From NCBI RefSeq assembly GCF_003967195.1, contig NZ_AP018725.1:1240001-1304000 (forward strand): 64,000 nucleotides of DNA, read 5' to 3'. Position numbers and translations under genes: made by a program. Shown here piece by piece: positions 45,767-55,993 of the stretch (position 1 is the stretch's first letter; each line of letters begins with the position of its first letter). The stretch comes from Sulfuriflexus mobilis. Its GTDB lineage: Bacteria > Pseudomonadota > Gammaproteobacteria > AKS1. The notes below the pieces were generated by a model that was not told where the DNA came from, searched no databases, and worked only from the letters and a program-made list of their open reading frames with translations.

Positions 45767-47440
45767 CTAACTGGCCGCCTTGCTGAGCATTTCTTTCGCA
45801 TGGGCGAGGGTCTGTTCGGTAATCTCCACACCACCGAGCATGCGCGCAATTTCCTGGCCACGTGCCGTTTCTTCCAAATGCTGAATCGAGGTGCCAGTGT
45901 GACCCTTACCGAGGGTCTTGCTGACGTGCAGGTGATGATGCGCCTGGGCCGCGACCTGCGGCAGGTGGGTCACACACAGTACCTGACGGTTATCAGCGAG
46001 GCTGCGCAGACGGTTACCGACGATCTCGGCGACACCCCCACCGATACCGACATCGACTTCGTCAAAGATAAGGGTCGGGATACGTACGTTGTTCGCCAGC
46101 ACCACCTGAATCGCCAGGCTGATACGTGACAGCTCACCACCGGAGGCGACCTTGCTCAGTGCCTTCAGACCTTGCCCCGGGTTGGCGCTGACCACGAATT
46201 CGATTTTTTCCATGCCCACGGCAGAGGGCGTGGCCTGGTCGCGGGCATGCAGGACGATATCAAACTGGCCACCGGGCATGCCGAGTTCCTGCATGTGCGC
46301 GCTGACCTGTTTGGCGAGTGCGCGTGCCTGCTTGCGACGACTCTTGCTGAGTGTGTCGGCCAGTGCCTGGTAGTGGGCAAGGTGTGTGGCGATTTCTTCC
46401 TGCAAACCCTCGAGACGTGTCTCGGCATGTAACAGCGCATCGAGTTCATGGCGCAGCGTCTCGAATTGTTGTATCAGCTCAGCAGGTTTTACGTGGTGTT
46501 TGCGCGCCAGGTCAATAAACAAACCGAGGCGTGCCTCAACCTCATTCTGCCGCGCAGGGTCGGCATCAAGGCTGTCGAGGTAATGACGCAGTTCCTTGCT
46601 GGCATCTTCAACACTGGCCAGGGCACCATTCAGGTTGTCAGCAATCTCGCCAAGTCGGCTGTCGACCTCGCGCAGGCCATTGAGCGCGTTCACTGCGCGT
46701 GCGAGCAGGTGGGTAACAGAAGACTGTTCGTTTTCGTCCAGCGCCTCGACCTGCTGGTGGGCAGTGTCTTGCAGTCGCCCAACATTGGCCAGGCGGGCGT
46801 GTTCCTGTTCCAGTTCGAGGTATTCGTCTTGCGCGGGGGCCAGTGTCTCGAGTTCCTGTACCTGATAACGCAAAAAATCCAGGCGGGTATCGCGATCACT
46901 GGCGGCCTGTCGCAGGCGCTCATATTCCTCGTTGGCATCGCGCCAGGTCTGGCAGGCTACGGCCAGTTGCTCGAGCAGTTTGCCGTGCCCGGCATAATCA
47001 TCGACCAGTTCGCGCTGTGCATTCGCACGCATGAGGGACTGGTGTTCGTGCTGGCCATGGATGTCGACGAGAAAGTCGCCGAGGGCACGCAGTGACTGGA
47101 TCGGCACGGGGCTACCATTAATAAAGCCCTTGGAGCGGCCTTCGGCGGCAATGGTGCGACGGATCAGGCACTGGCCATCATCATCAAGTTCGTTTTCTTC
47201 CAGCCATGCCTGCGCCTCGGGCAAGTCAGCCAGTTCGAAGTTGGCGGTGATCTCGGCGCGTTTACTGCCGGCGCGTACCACGTCGGAATCGGCCCGGTTG
47301 CCAAGCGCCAGCCCGAGTGCATCAATCAGGATTGATTTGCCGGCACCGGTTTCCCCGGTGAGCACACTCATACCCTGGTGCAGGTCGAGGTCCAGTTTAT
47401 CAATGATGGCGAAATCACGAATATGTATATGATTGAGCAT
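45767..47440 (-). CDS. recN: DNA repair protein RecN
   Basis: This 557-aa SMC-like ATPase of double-strand-break repair has Walker A GETGAGKS at 29-36. A long coiled-coil middle (about 150-370) follows, then the ABC signature LSRISLAIQVVL near SGGE (VASGGELSR) and Walker B TLIFDEVDVGIGGGVAEIVG. Length is standard. It lies 15 bp after nadK on the same strand. Confidence 0.97.
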   Translation of the reverse strand: MLNHIHIRDFAIIDKLDLDLHQGMSVLTGETGAGKSILIDALGLALGNRADSDVVRAGSKRAEITANFELADLPEAQAWLEENELDDDGQCLIRRTIAAEGRSKGFINGSPVPIQSLRALGDFLVDIHGQHEHQSLMRANAQRELVDDYAGHGKLLEQLAVACQTWRDANEEYERLRQAASDRDTRLDFLRYQVQELETLAPAQDEYLELEQEHARLANVGRLQDTAHQQVEALDENEQSSVTHLLARAVNALNGLREVDSRLGEIADNLNGALASVEDASKELRHYLDSLDADPARQNEVEARLGLFIDLARKHHVKPAELIQQFETLRHELDALLHAETRLEGLQEEIATHLAHYQALADTLSKSRRKQARALAKQVSAHMQELGMPGGQFDIVLHARDQATPSAVGMEKIEFVVSANPGQGLKALSKVASGGELSRISLAIQVVLANNVRIPTLIFDEVDVGIGGGVAEIVGNRLRSLADNRQVLCVTHLPQVAAQAHHHLHVSKTLGKGHTGTSIQHLEETARGQEIARMLGGVEITEQTLAHAKEMLSKAAS

Positions 47441-47455
47441 GCGCGAATAAGCCGT

Positions 47456-48340
47456 TTACAGGCGATGACCCCAGTGCAGCTTGGCACGCAGGATTTCGTA
47501 GTAGTTATAGTCAGCCGGGTGAATCAGGTGTACCGGGATTTGTTTTTTTGTGATGCGCACACTGTCACCGATACTCAAGTTGACATTCAGCTGCCCATCG
47601 CAGGTAACCAGTGCATCTCCGTGATTGTTATCACTGATACGGATCTCGATATCGCTATCGCCATCGATGACGATGGGGCGCTGGCTCATGGTGTGCGGGC
47701 AAATCGGTACCAGCACCAGGGCGTCGAGTTCCGGGTGCAGGATCGGCCCACCACCGGACAGGGCATAGGCGGTTGAGCCGGTCGGGGTCGAAACGATCAG
47801 GCCATCGGCGCGCTGAGTGTTTACATACTGGCCATTAATATACAGGTCGAGCTCGATCATACGGGCGACGTGGCCCTTGTGAACGACGATATCGTTAAAG
47901 GCATCACTGGAGGTGATCTCGCCATCACCGGCATCGTATTCAAAACGCCCATGCAGCAGGAAGCGTTTCTCATCGATGTATTCACCGTCGAGGATGGCAC
48001 CGAGGCGGCCACGGATCTTCTTTGAGTGAATATCGGTCAAAAAACCGAGTCGGCCGAGGTTAATGCCAAGCAGGGGCACACGATAGTCATTGAGGGTGCG
48101 TGCGGCATTCAAAAAGGTGCCATCGCCGCCCACCACGATGACGAGATCCGAATTTTCGCCCAGTTCGTCACGGTCACCGACAGGGATATCCAGCCCCGGC
48201 AGCACCATGGCGCTGACCTCGTCAAGCAAGACCTCGCAGCCACGTTCAATGAGAAAGTCATAGAGGGTCTGGATGGTGTCGCCAACACCGTCATCGCGGA
48301 ACTTGCCAATAATGCCGATTTTCTTGAATTTGCCCGACAC
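47456..48340 (-). CDS. nadK: NAD kinase
   Basis: This 294-aa enzyme phosphorylates NAD+ to NADP+. I chose GTG 48340 because AAGGAG lies 6 nt upstream and the protein then starts at KKIGIIGKFRD like its relatives; the frame is open to 48406. The catalytic motif is VVGGDGTFLNAAR (Asp about 73). SKKIRGRLGAILDGEY, GLIVSTPTGSTAYALSGGGPI and PICPHTMSQRPIV are the NAD-binding family segments. It is divergent from hrcA and is followed by recN. Confidence 0.95.
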   Translation of the reverse strand: MSGKFKKIGIIGKFRDDGVGDTIQTLYDFLIERGCEVLLDEVSAMVLPGLDIPVGDRDELGENSDLVIVVGGDGTFLNAARTLNDYRVPLLGINLGRLGFLTDIHSKKIRGRLGAILDGEYIDEKRFLLHGRFEYDAGDGEITSSDAFNDIVVHKGHVARMIELDLYINGQYVNTQRADGLIVSTPTGSTAYALSGGGPILHPELDALVLVPICPHTMSQRPIVIDGDSDIEIRISDNNHGDALVTCDGQLNVNLSIGDSVRITKKQIPVHLIHPADYNYYEILRAKLHWGHRL

Positions 48341-48462
48341 GCGGGGCTCCTTATGCCTATAGCTACGTAAATTGTTCTTATTATATAGAGAACATGCCTC
48401 GAACATTAACCGAAATTCCCGTCCCGGGCCATAGCCAGCCTTTTCAAGCGCCTGGCTCGTGT

Positions 48463-48500
48463 TTGATTTGCCCCTGGCACTCTCCTATTATGAGTGCCAA
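48463..48500 (+). promoter_or_regulatory. hrcA promoter overlapped by a CIRCE operator
   Basis: TTGATT (48463-48468) and TATTAT (48486-48491) are 17 bp apart, a sigma-70-like promoter. CTGGCACTC-N9-GAGTGCCAA (48474-48500) is a CIRCE-like inverted repeat with the classical 9-bp spacer. It lies over the -10 and ends 25 bp before the hrcA ATG. HrcA probably represses its own transcription here. Confidence 0.85.
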
Positions 48501-48525
48501 GGGTCCTTGAGGTATAGCAGCAATT

Positions 48526-49569
48526 ATGGCGAAAACCGAGCCATTGAACGAACGCGCACAACACCTGCTACGGGTGTTGATTGGCCGTTATATTGAAGAC
48601 GGTAAGCCGGTGGGCTCGCGGACCCTGTCACGGGAGGCGCGCCTCGACCTGAGCCCGGCCACCATTCGCAATGTTATGGCGGACCTGGAAGACCTCGGTC
48701 TGGTCATCTCCCCGCACACCTCGGCCGGGCGTGTACCTACGGTCAAGGGCTACCGCTTTTTTGTCGATACCTTGCTCTCCCTCAAACCCCTCGGCGGCAA
48801 TGAGGTGAATATCCTTCAGCAACGCCTGAGCGTGGGGAACACAGAACAGGGGTTGATCACCTCGGTCTCCGATATGCTTTCCGGTATTACCCGCCTGGCG
48901 GGCGTGGTCACCACCCCCCGGCGTGAGGTGACGGCCTGGCAGCATGTTGAGTTCCTGCCGTTGTCCGATCAGCGCGTATTGACGGTGCTCGTGCTCAACG
49001 ACCAGCAAGTACAGAACAAGGTTTTCACTACCGACAAGGCCTATAGTGCCGCCGAGTTGCAGCAGGCCGCCAACTACCTGAACCAGACCTTCAGCGGCAA
49101 GAGCTTCCAACAAGTACGCGAGCAATTGCTCAGGGAAATGCATGATGCCAAGACCCGCATGGACCAGATGATGCTGGCGGCGATGGAAATGGCCGGCAAG
49201 GTCTGTGATGAAGACAAGCCGGGTGAGGACTATGTGCTGGCCGGGCAGAGCAACCTCATCGGCAATGCCGGGCTCTCGGATATGGACAAGCTGCGCGAGC
49301 TGTTCGAGGCCTTTAATGCCAAGCGCGATATCCTGCATATCCTCGACCTGAGTCACCGGGCCGAGGGCGTGCAGATCTTTATCGGCGAGGAATCCGGTTA
49401 CCGGCCACTGGATGAATGCAGCGTGGTTACCTCACCCTATCAGGTCGATGGCCAGGTCGCCGGTGTACTCGGCGTCATCGGCCCGACCCGCATGGCCTAT
49501 GAGCGTGTGATCCCGATTGTCGATATCACGGCAAAATTACTCGGCGCAGCCTTGAATCCCCGCAACTAA
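48526..49569 (+). CDS. hrcA: Heat-inducible transcription repressor HrcA
   Basis: This 347-aa repressor binds CIRCE and is stabilised by GroEL in other species. The N-terminal winged helix (ERAQHLLRVLIGRYIEDGKPVGSRTLSR, LSPATIRNVMADLEDLGLVISPHTSAGRVPTVKGYRFFVD) is followed by the GAF-like regulatory domain. That domain has VFIGEES-like IFIGEESGYRPLDECSVVTSPY and VLGVIGPTRMAYERVIPIVD. HrcA is present in only part of the Gammaproteobacteria. It is the first gene of hrcA-grpE-dnaK-dnaJ and has its own CIRCE. Confidence 0.97.
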   Translation: MAKTEPLNERAQHLLRVLIGRYIEDGKPVGSRTLSREARLDLSPATIRNVMADLEDLGLVISPHTSAGRVPTVKGYRFFVDTLLSLKPLGGNEVNILQQRLSVGNTEQGLITSVSDMLSGITRLAGVVTTPRREVTAWQHVEFLPLSDQRVLTVLVLNDQQVQNKVFTTDKAYSAAELQQAANYLNQTFSGKSFQQVREQLLREMHDAKTRMDQMMLAAMEMAGKVCDEDKPGEDYVLAGQSNLIGNAGLSDMDKLRELFEAFNAKRDILHILDLSHRAEGVQIFIGEESGYRPLDECSVVTSPYQVDGQVAGVLGVIGPTRMAYERVIPIVDITAKLLGAALNPRN

Positions 49570-49597
49570 GCCCCATATCCCGTGCAATAGCCCATTT

Positions 49598-49621
49598 TCA
49601 GCGGTGAAAATTGCCCGCTGA
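49598..49621 (+). promoter_or_regulatory. Hairpin between hrcA and grpE
   Basis: A 7-bp perfect stem (TCAGCGG 49598-49604 / CCGCTGA 49615-49621) over a 10-nt loop has no T-run after it. It may be an mRNA processing or attenuation element. Confidence 0.4.
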
Positions 49622-49664
49622 GAGCCATTTTTGACGAATTTTGCAGTTTTGGAGCGAAAAACGA

Positions 49665-50237
49665 ATGAGCGATAACGAAAACGCCGCCAACCCAATCGAA
49701 CAGGAAGAAAATACCACCGCTGCCGAGTCTGCCGAAACCGGAAATACCACCGGGCAGGGTGAACAGGACCACCTCATGTTACTCGAAGATGCCCGCGCCA
49801 AGGCCGATGAGCACTGGAATCTCTATCTGCGTACCCAGGCCGAGCTGGAAAATCTGCGTCGCCGCGCCGAGCGCGATGTGCAAAACGCACATAAATTTGG
49901 CCTGGAAAAATTCGTTAACGAACTGCTGCCGGTCATGGACAGCATGGAACTGGGTATGGACGCCGCCAATGCCGAGGACGAGGCCGTGGCGCCACTGCTC
50001 GAGGGCATGGGGCTGACCCTGAAGATGTTCCAGTCGGTACTGGAAAAGATGGGTGTCACCGCCGTCAACCCGCAGAACGAGGCCTTTAACCCGGAATTCC
50101 ATCAGGCCATGAGCATGCAGGAAACCGCCGATGCCGAGCCGAATACCGTACTGGCAGTGATGCAAAAGGGCTATGTCCTCAACGAGCGTCTGGTGCGCCC
50201 GGCCATGGTCGTGGTTTCCAAGGCCCCCGTGGCATAA
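49665..50237 (+). CDS. grpE: Nucleotide exchange factor GrpE
   Basis: This 190-aa co-chaperone releases ADP from DnaK. It has an acidic N-terminus, then a coiled-coil (RAKADEHWNLYLRTQAELENLRRRAERDVQNAHKFGLEKF). The beta-wing domain follows (NPEFHQAMSMQE, VMQKGYVLNERLVRPAMVVVSK). ATG 49665 has GGAG about 10 nt upstream; the frame extends to 49641 without support. It lies between hrcA and dnaK. Confidence 0.96.
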   Translation: MSDNENAANPIEQEENTTAAESAETGNTTGQGEQDHLMLLEDARAKADEHWNLYLRTQAELENLRRRAERDVQNAHKFGLEKFVNELLPVMDSMELGMDAANAEDEAVAPLLEGMGLTLKMFQSVLEKMGVTAVNPQNEAFNPEFHQAMSMQETADAEPNTVLAVMQKGYVLNERLVRPAMVVVSKAPVA

Positions 50238-50283
50238 CCCTTCGGTATAAACATGGAGCGGGTAAAGAATTTTACGGGGAATA

Positions 50284-50311
50284 CTTGAACTTATCTGCAC
50301 TACCCCCATAT
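50284..50311 (+). promoter_or_regulatory. Sigma-32 heat-shock promoter of dnaK
   Basis: CTTGAA (50284-50289), a 14-bp spacer and CCCCATAT (50304-50311) match the sigma-32 consensus closely. It is 66 bp before the dnaK ATG and is independent of the CIRCE site in front of hrcA. Confidence 0.8.
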
Positions 50312-50377
50312 CCATAAGCAGATACTGATTTATTCAAACTTTTACAGTTTTACAGAACATTTACGGAGATACTCAAC

Positions 50378-52306
50378 ATGGGCAAGATTATCGGAATCGA
50401 CCTCGGCACCACCAACTCCTGCGTGGCAGTGATGGATGGTAAAGAAACACGCGTGATTGAAAATGCCGAAGGTGATCGCACCACCCCCTCTATTGTTGCC
50501 TTTACCGAAGACAATGAAGTCCTGGTGGGCCAGTCCGCCAAACGCCAGGCCGTGACCAATCCGGCAAACACCCTGTTCGCCGTCAAGCGCCTTATTGGTC
50601 GTAAGTTTGAAGACGCCGAGGTACAGAAAGATATCTCCATGGTGCCTTACAAGATCATCAAGGCCGACAACGGTGATGCCTGGGTCGAGGCGCATGGCAA
50701 CAAGATGGCGCCGCCTGAAGTCTCAGCCCGCGTGCTCATGAAAATGAAAAAGACCGCCGAAGATTTCCTCGGCGAGCCAGTCACCGAGGCGGTGATCACG
50801 GTGCCGGCCTACTTCAACGACTCACAGCGTCAGGCCACCAAGGACGCCGGCAAGATCGCCGGTCTGGATGTGAAGCGCATTATCAACGAACCTACCGCGG
50901 CCGCACTGGCCTATGGCATGGACAAGAAGCGTGGCGATGCCAAGGTTGCCGTCTATGACCTCGGTGGTGGTACCTTCGATGTCTCGATTATCGAACTGGC
51001 CGACATCGACGGTGAGCAGCAGATCGAAGTGCTGTCTACCAACGGTGACACCTTCCTCGGTGGTGAAGACTTTGACATGCGCCTGATCGATTACCTCTCT
51101 GACGAGTTCAAGAAAGACAGTGGTATCGACCTGCACAATGACCCGTTGGCCCTGCAGCGTCTGAAGGAAGCCGCTGAGAAGGCCAAGATCGAACTGTCTT
51201 CAGCCAGCCAGACCGACGTCAACCTGCCATACGTTACCGCAGATGCGAGTGGTCCGAAGCACCTGAACATCAAGATCACCCGTGCCAAGCTGGAGTCACT
51301 GGTCGATGAACTGATTCAACGTACTATCGCACCCTGCAAGCAGGCCCTGAAGGATGCCGGCCTGTCAGCCTCAGAAGTGGATGATGTCATCCTCGTCGGT
51401 GGCCAGACCCGTATGCCGAAGGTCCAGGAAGCCGTGCAGGCCTTCTTTGGTAAGGAACCCCGTCATGACGTGAATCCGGATGAGGCTGTGGCCATGGGTG
51501 CCGCGATTCAGGGCGGTGTGCTCGGTGGTAGTGTGACCGACGTGCTGTTGCTGGATGTCACACCGCTGTCACTCGGTATCGAAACCATGGGTGGCGTGAT
51601 GACCAAGCTCATCGAGAAGAACACCACCATCCCGACCAAGGCTGGTCAGACCTTCTCGACGGCCGACGACAACCAGACCGCGGTGACCGTACACGTGTTG
51701 CAGGGTGAACGTGAACAGGCCGCGGCGAACAAGTCACTGGGTCGCTTCGACCTGGCCGACATTCCACCGGCCCCGCGCGGTACCCCGCAGATTGAAGTGA
51801 ACTTCGACATCGATGCCAACGGTATCCTTAACGTCTCGGCAAAAGATAAGGCCACCGGTAAGGAACAGTCGATTGTCATCAAGGCCTCGAGTGGTTTGTC
51901 TGAGGAAGAGATCGAACGTATGGTCACGGATGCTGAGGCACACGCCGACGAAGACAAGAAATTCCATGAACTGGTGACTGTGCGTAACACGGCCGACCAG
52001 ATGATTCACGCGGTCAAGAAGTCGATGGCCGACCTGGGTGACGATAAACTTGAAGACGGCGAGAAGGAAACCATCGAAGCCGCCATCAAGGACCTTGAAG
52101 AAGCCATGAAGGGTGACGACAAGGATGCGATTGAGGCCAAGACCGCGGCCCTGACCGAGGTCTCGGGAAAGATGGCTGAACGCCTGTATGCCGAACAAGG
52201 TGGTACTGACGCCGAAGGCAAAGCCGATACCGGTGCCCAGGCCAGTGGTGATGATGATGTGGTCGACGCCGAGTTCGAAGAAGTCGACGACGACAAGAAA
52301 AAATAA
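50378..52306 (+). CDS. dnaK: Molecular chaperone DnaK (Hsp70)
   Basis: This 642-aa ATP-dependent chaperone has [16 protein letters not shown] at the N-terminus, [13 protein letters not shown] and [12 protein letters not shown] in the nucleotide-binding domain. The linker [19 protein letters not shown] is followed by the substrate-binding domain and a C-terminal lid ending in acidic [11 protein letters not shown]. Full length. ATG follows TACGGAGATACTCAAC. It works with GrpE and DnaJ encoded either side. Confidence 0.98.
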   Translation: MGKIIGIDLGTTNSCVAVMDGKETRVIENAEGDRTTPSIVAFTEDNEVLVGQSAKRQAVTNPANTLFAVKRLIGRKFEDAEVQKDISMVPYKIIKADNGDAWVEAHGNKMAPPEVSARVLMKMKKTAEDFLGEPVTEAVITVPAYFNDSQRQATKDAGKIAGLDVKRIINEPTAAALAYGMDKKRGDAKVAVYDLGGGTFDVSIIELADIDGEQQIEVLSTNGDTFLGGEDFDMRLIDYLSDEFKKDSGIDLHNDPLALQRLKEAAEKAKIELSSASQTDVNLPYVTADASGPKHLNIKITRAKLESLVDELIQRTIAPCKQALKDAGLSASEVDDVILVGGQTRMPKVQEAVQAFFGKEPRHDVNPDEAVAMGAAIQGGVLGGSVTDVLLLDVTPLSLGIETMGGVMTKLIEKNTTIPTKAGQTFSTADDNQTAVTVHVLQGEREQAAANKSLGRFDLADIPPAPRGTPQIEVNFDIDANGILNVSAKDKATGKEQSIVIKASSGLSEEEIERMVTDAEAHADEDKKFHELVTVRNTADQMIHAVKKSMADLGDDKLEDGEKETIEAAIKDLEEAMKGDDKDAIEAKTAALTEVSGKMAERLYAEQGGTDAEGKADTGAQASGDDDVVDAEFEEVDDDKKK

Positions 52307-52333
52307 GACCCCTGCAGGTACGGGTGTCGTGAA

Positions 52334-52381
52334 AAGCTCCAGGGGCCGGTTATTTAATGATGACCTGGTCTCTGGGGCTTT
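52334..52381 (+). terminator. Attenuator-like hairpin between dnaK and dnaJ
   Basis: AAGCTCCAG (52334-52342) can pair with CTGGGGCTT (52372-52380) with one G-U pair, over a long loop that contains a further CCTGG/CCAGG partner. The T-run is poor, so it may only reduce dnaJ expression. Confidence 0.4.
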
Positions 52382-52421
52382 CGCATGTATATTGAAAACC
52401 TAATCTTTACGGCTGATTTAT

Positions 52422-53555
52422 ATGGCAAAGCGTGATTTTTACGAAGTTCTTGGTGTGGCAAAGAATGTCAGTGAGGCGGAGCTGAAGAAGGCTTACCGTC
52501 GTCTGGCCATGAAGCATCACCCGGATCGCAACCCGGATAACAAGGAATCAGAGGAAAAGTTCAAAGAGGCCAAAGAGGCCTTCGAAACCCTCAACGACCC
52601 GCAAAAGCGTGCCGCCTATGACCAGTTTGGTCATGCCGGGGTCGATCCGTCCATGGGTGGCGGGGGGGGCGGCTACGGTGGTGGGGCCAGCTTCAGCGAC
52701 ATCTTCAGCGACATCTTCGGTGGGGGTTTTGGCGGTGGAGGCGGTGGCAGTGGCCCGCAGACTTACCGCGGTGCCGACCTGCGTTACAACCTGACCTTAA
52801 GCCTGGAAGATGCCGTAAAGGGCACGACGGTAAAGATCCGTGTGCCAACCCTGGTCAAGTGTGAGCCATGTGGTGGCAGCGGCGCCAAACCGGGCACGAG
52901 CCCGGAAACCTGTAGCACCTGTGCCGGGCATGGCCAGGTACGCATGCAGCAGGGCTTTTTCTCCGTGCAACAGACCTGCCCGGACTGTCGCGGTAGCGGC
53001 CAGCAGATCAAGCACCCGTGCTCAAGCTGCCATGGCCAGGGCCGGGTGCAGGAAAACAAGACCCTGTCGGTGAAGGTGCCGGCCGGTGTGGATAACGGTG
53101 ATCGTATTCGTCTCTCAGGCGAAGGTGAGGCCGGCGAGAACGGTGGCCCACCGGGTGACCTGTATGTGCAGATGGTGGTTAAGCCACACGATATCTTTGA
53201 GCGCCATGACAATAACCTGCTCTGTGAGGTGCCGATCGATATGGTCACCGCCACCCTCGGCGGTGAGCTCGATGTGCCGACCTTGAGCGGTCGTGTAAAA
53301 TTAAAGATCCCGCCCGGTTCACAGAGTGGCAAGGTATTCCGTCTGAAGGGCAAGGGCGTGAAGCCGGTACGCGGTGGTGCCGTGGGTGACTTGCTCTGTG
53401 CTATTGCCGTGGAAATTCCCGTGAAGCTGAATGGCAAGCAGGAAGAACTGTTGCGTGAGTTCGGCGATAGCCTGAAGGGTAACGGCAAGCACAGCCCAAA
53501 GACCGCCTCCTGGCTCGGCGGTGTGAAGAAATTTTTTGATGACATGAAATTTTGA
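52422..53555 (+). CDS. dnaJ: Co-chaperone DnaJ (Hsp40)
   Basis: This 377-aa type I J-protein stimulates DnaK ATPase. The J domain (1-70) has the HPD motif in [13 protein letters not shown] very Gly/Phe-rich linker follows ([23 protein letters not shown]). The zinc domain has four CxxCxGxG repeats ([32 protein letters not shown]), and C-terminal substrate domains follow. It is the last gene of the chaperone group. Confidence 0.98.
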   Translation: MAKRDFYEVLGVAKNVSEAELKKAYRRLAMKHHPDRNPDNKESEEKFKEAKEAFETLNDPQKRAAYDQFGHAGVDPSMGGGGGGYGGGASFSDIFSDIFGGGFGGGGGGSGPQTYRGADLRYNLTLSLEDAVKGTTVKIRVPTLVKCEPCGGSGAKPGTSPETCSTCAGHGQVRMQQGFFSVQQTCPDCRGSGQQIKHPCSSCHGQGRVQENKTLSVKVPAGVDNGDRIRLSGEGEAGENGGPPGDLYVQMVVKPHDIFERHDNNLLCEVPIDMVTATLGGELDVPTLSGRVKLKIPPGSQSGKVFRLKGKGVKPVRGGAVGDLLCAIAVEIPVKLNGKQEELLREFGDSLKGNGKHSPKTASWLGGVKKFFDDMKF

Positions 53556-53644
53556 TGTTGCACTGATTCGTATCGAGTAAGAAACGCAAAGGGTCGCTCT
53601 CGTGCGTCCTTGCACTTTGCGACACTTGTTCATCCTGAACATCG

Positions 53645-53804
53645 CGCAGAGACGCAGAGAACGCAAAGGAAATGAAAATATAACCCCGCTAAATTGGGTT
53701 ATAGATAGGTGCTCCAGGTTGTTGGTTTATTTAATGACTTCTCCGAAGTATTTTATTTAATATTTTCTCTGCGTACTTTGCGTCTCTGCGACCTCTGCGT
53801 TCCC
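53645..53804. repeat. Palindromic intergenic repeat element between dnaJ and dapB
   Basis: Arm 53645-53669 (contains GCAGAGACGCAGAGAACG) and arm 53766-53804 (contains TTTGCGTCTCTGCG) are imperfect inverted copies. Between them lies a perfect 7-bp hairpin ATAACCC/GGGTTAT (53680-53686/53696-53702). A partial copy of the arm, AACGCAAAGG, occurs at 53583. The whole 53556-53887 gap holds no gene. This arm sequence recurs widely in unrelated bacterial genomes, so a mobile origin is plausible. Confidence 0.65.
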
Positions 53805-53848
53805 TTCCAGAGAATCAGGTACTGGCTGATTGACCTGTAGCCTGATAG

Positions 53849-54691
<843 letters not shown>

Positions 54692-54791
54692 AAAAATGCC
54701 CCCTGCGTCTTTCGTCAAAGCGGCGTTTGCGCTAGAATACGAACCCGGTCGGACAGTCTGTTTGACCACGTTTGACCAGTCATTTTTTCAG

Positions 54792-54820
54792 GCGGGAGGC
54801 TTCTCACAGAGTCCTCCCGC
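54792..54820 (+). promoter_or_regulatory. Hairpin in the dapB-carA gap
   Basis: GCGGGAGG (54792-54799) and CCTCCCGC (54813-54820) form a perfect 8-bp stem over 13 nt, ending 26 nt before the carA start. The following bases are not T-rich, so it is either a weak dapB terminator or a carA leader element. A -10-like TAGAAT lies upstream at about 54735. Confidence 0.5.
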
Positions 54821-54846
54821 TTCGTATATCTGAGGACGGAGGTTCT

Positions 54847-55977
54847 GTGCGCCAGCCCGCTTTATTGGCACTTGAAGACGGCAGCCTGTTTTATGGCGAG
54901 TCGATTGGTATAGATGGGCAGACCACGGGCGAGGTGGTATTTAACACCTCGATGACGGGCTACCAGGAAATCCTCACCGACCCGTCTTATGCCCGTCAGA
55001 TCGTCACCCTGACAGCTTCCCACGTCGGTAACACCGGCACCAATAACGAAGACATTGAATCCGCCACCGTGCATGCCGCCGGCCTGGTGATCCGCGACCT
55101 GCCGTTGCTGCACAGCAGCTGGCGCGCCGAGCAATCCCTGCAAGACTACCTCGTTGCGAATAAGGTCGTGGCGATTGCGGGTATCGACACACGCCGCCTG
55201 ACCCGCATCCTGCGCGAGAAGGGTGCGCAGGGCGGTTGCATTGTCGCCGGTAACCCCTCTGACGAACAGGCCGCCATCGCCGCCGCCAAGGGCTTCCCCG
55301 GTTTGAAGGGCATGGACCTGGCCAAAGAGGTCACCACCGACAAGGCCTACAGCTGGCAGCAAAATGTCTGGGCACTCGAAAACGGTTACAGCGATGTCGA
55401 TCCCGGGTCACAGGCCTTCCACGTCGTCGCCTTCGACTTTGGCGTCAAGTACAACATCCTGCGCATGTTGGTCGAGCGCGGCTGCCGCCTGACGGTGGTG
55501 CCGGCACAGACCCCGGCCGCCGAGGTCCTGGCCCTGAAGCCGGATGGCATTTTCCTTTCCAACGGCCCGGGTGACCCCGAGCCGTGTGATTACGCGATTA
55601 CGGCTATCAGTGAGCTGCTCGAGACCGACATCCCCGTGTTTGGTATTTGCCTTGGCCACCAGTTACTGGCGCTGGCCTCCGGTGCCCGCAGCATGAAGAT
55701 GAAGTTCGGTCATCACGGCGCCAACCACCCGGTGCAGGATGTCGACACCGGTGTGGTCATGATCACGAGCCAGAACCACGGCTTCGCCGTCGACGAAGAC
55801 TCGCTGCCGGCTAACCTGCGCACCACGCACCGTTCCCTGTTTGACGGTTCGTTGCAGGGCATTCATCGTACCGACAAGCCGGCCTTCAGCTTCCAGGGCC
55901 ACCCCGAGGCGAGCCCGGGTCCGCGCGATGTGGCGCCATTGTTTGATCACTTTATTGACTTGATAAAAGCCAGATAA
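54847..55977 (+). CDS. carA: Carbamoyl-phosphate synthase, small (glutaminase) subunit
   Basis: This 376-aa subunit hydrolyses glutamine to supply ammonia to CarB for arginine and pyrimidine synthesis. GTG 54847 follows ACGGAGG and gives [16 protein letters not shown], the normal N-terminus; the upstream open frame is not used. The amidotransferase core is [12 protein letters not shown] and the nucleophile motif [13 protein letters not shown] with Cys268. HPEASPG supplies the catalytic His-Glu. carB follows after 16 bp. Confidence 0.97.
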   Translation: MRQPALLALEDGSLFYGESIGIDGQTTGEVVFNTSMTGYQEILTDPSYARQIVTLTASHVGNTGTNNEDIESATVHAAGLVIRDLPLLHSSWRAEQSLQDYLVANKVVAIAGIDTRRLTRILREKGAQGGCIVAGNPSDEQAAIAAAKGFPGLKGMDLAKEVTTDKAYSWQQNVWALENGYSDVDPGSQAFHVVAFDFGVKYNILRMLVERGCRLTVVPAQTPAAEVLALKPDGIFLSNGPGDPEPCDYAITAISELLETDIPVFGICLGHQLLALASGARSMKMKFGHHGANHPVQDVDTGVVMITSQNHGFAVDEDSLPANLRTTHRSLFDGSLQGIHRTDKPAFSFQGHPEASPGPRDVAPLFDHFIDLIKAR

Positions 55978-55993
55978 ATTTTTAAGAGTAGTT

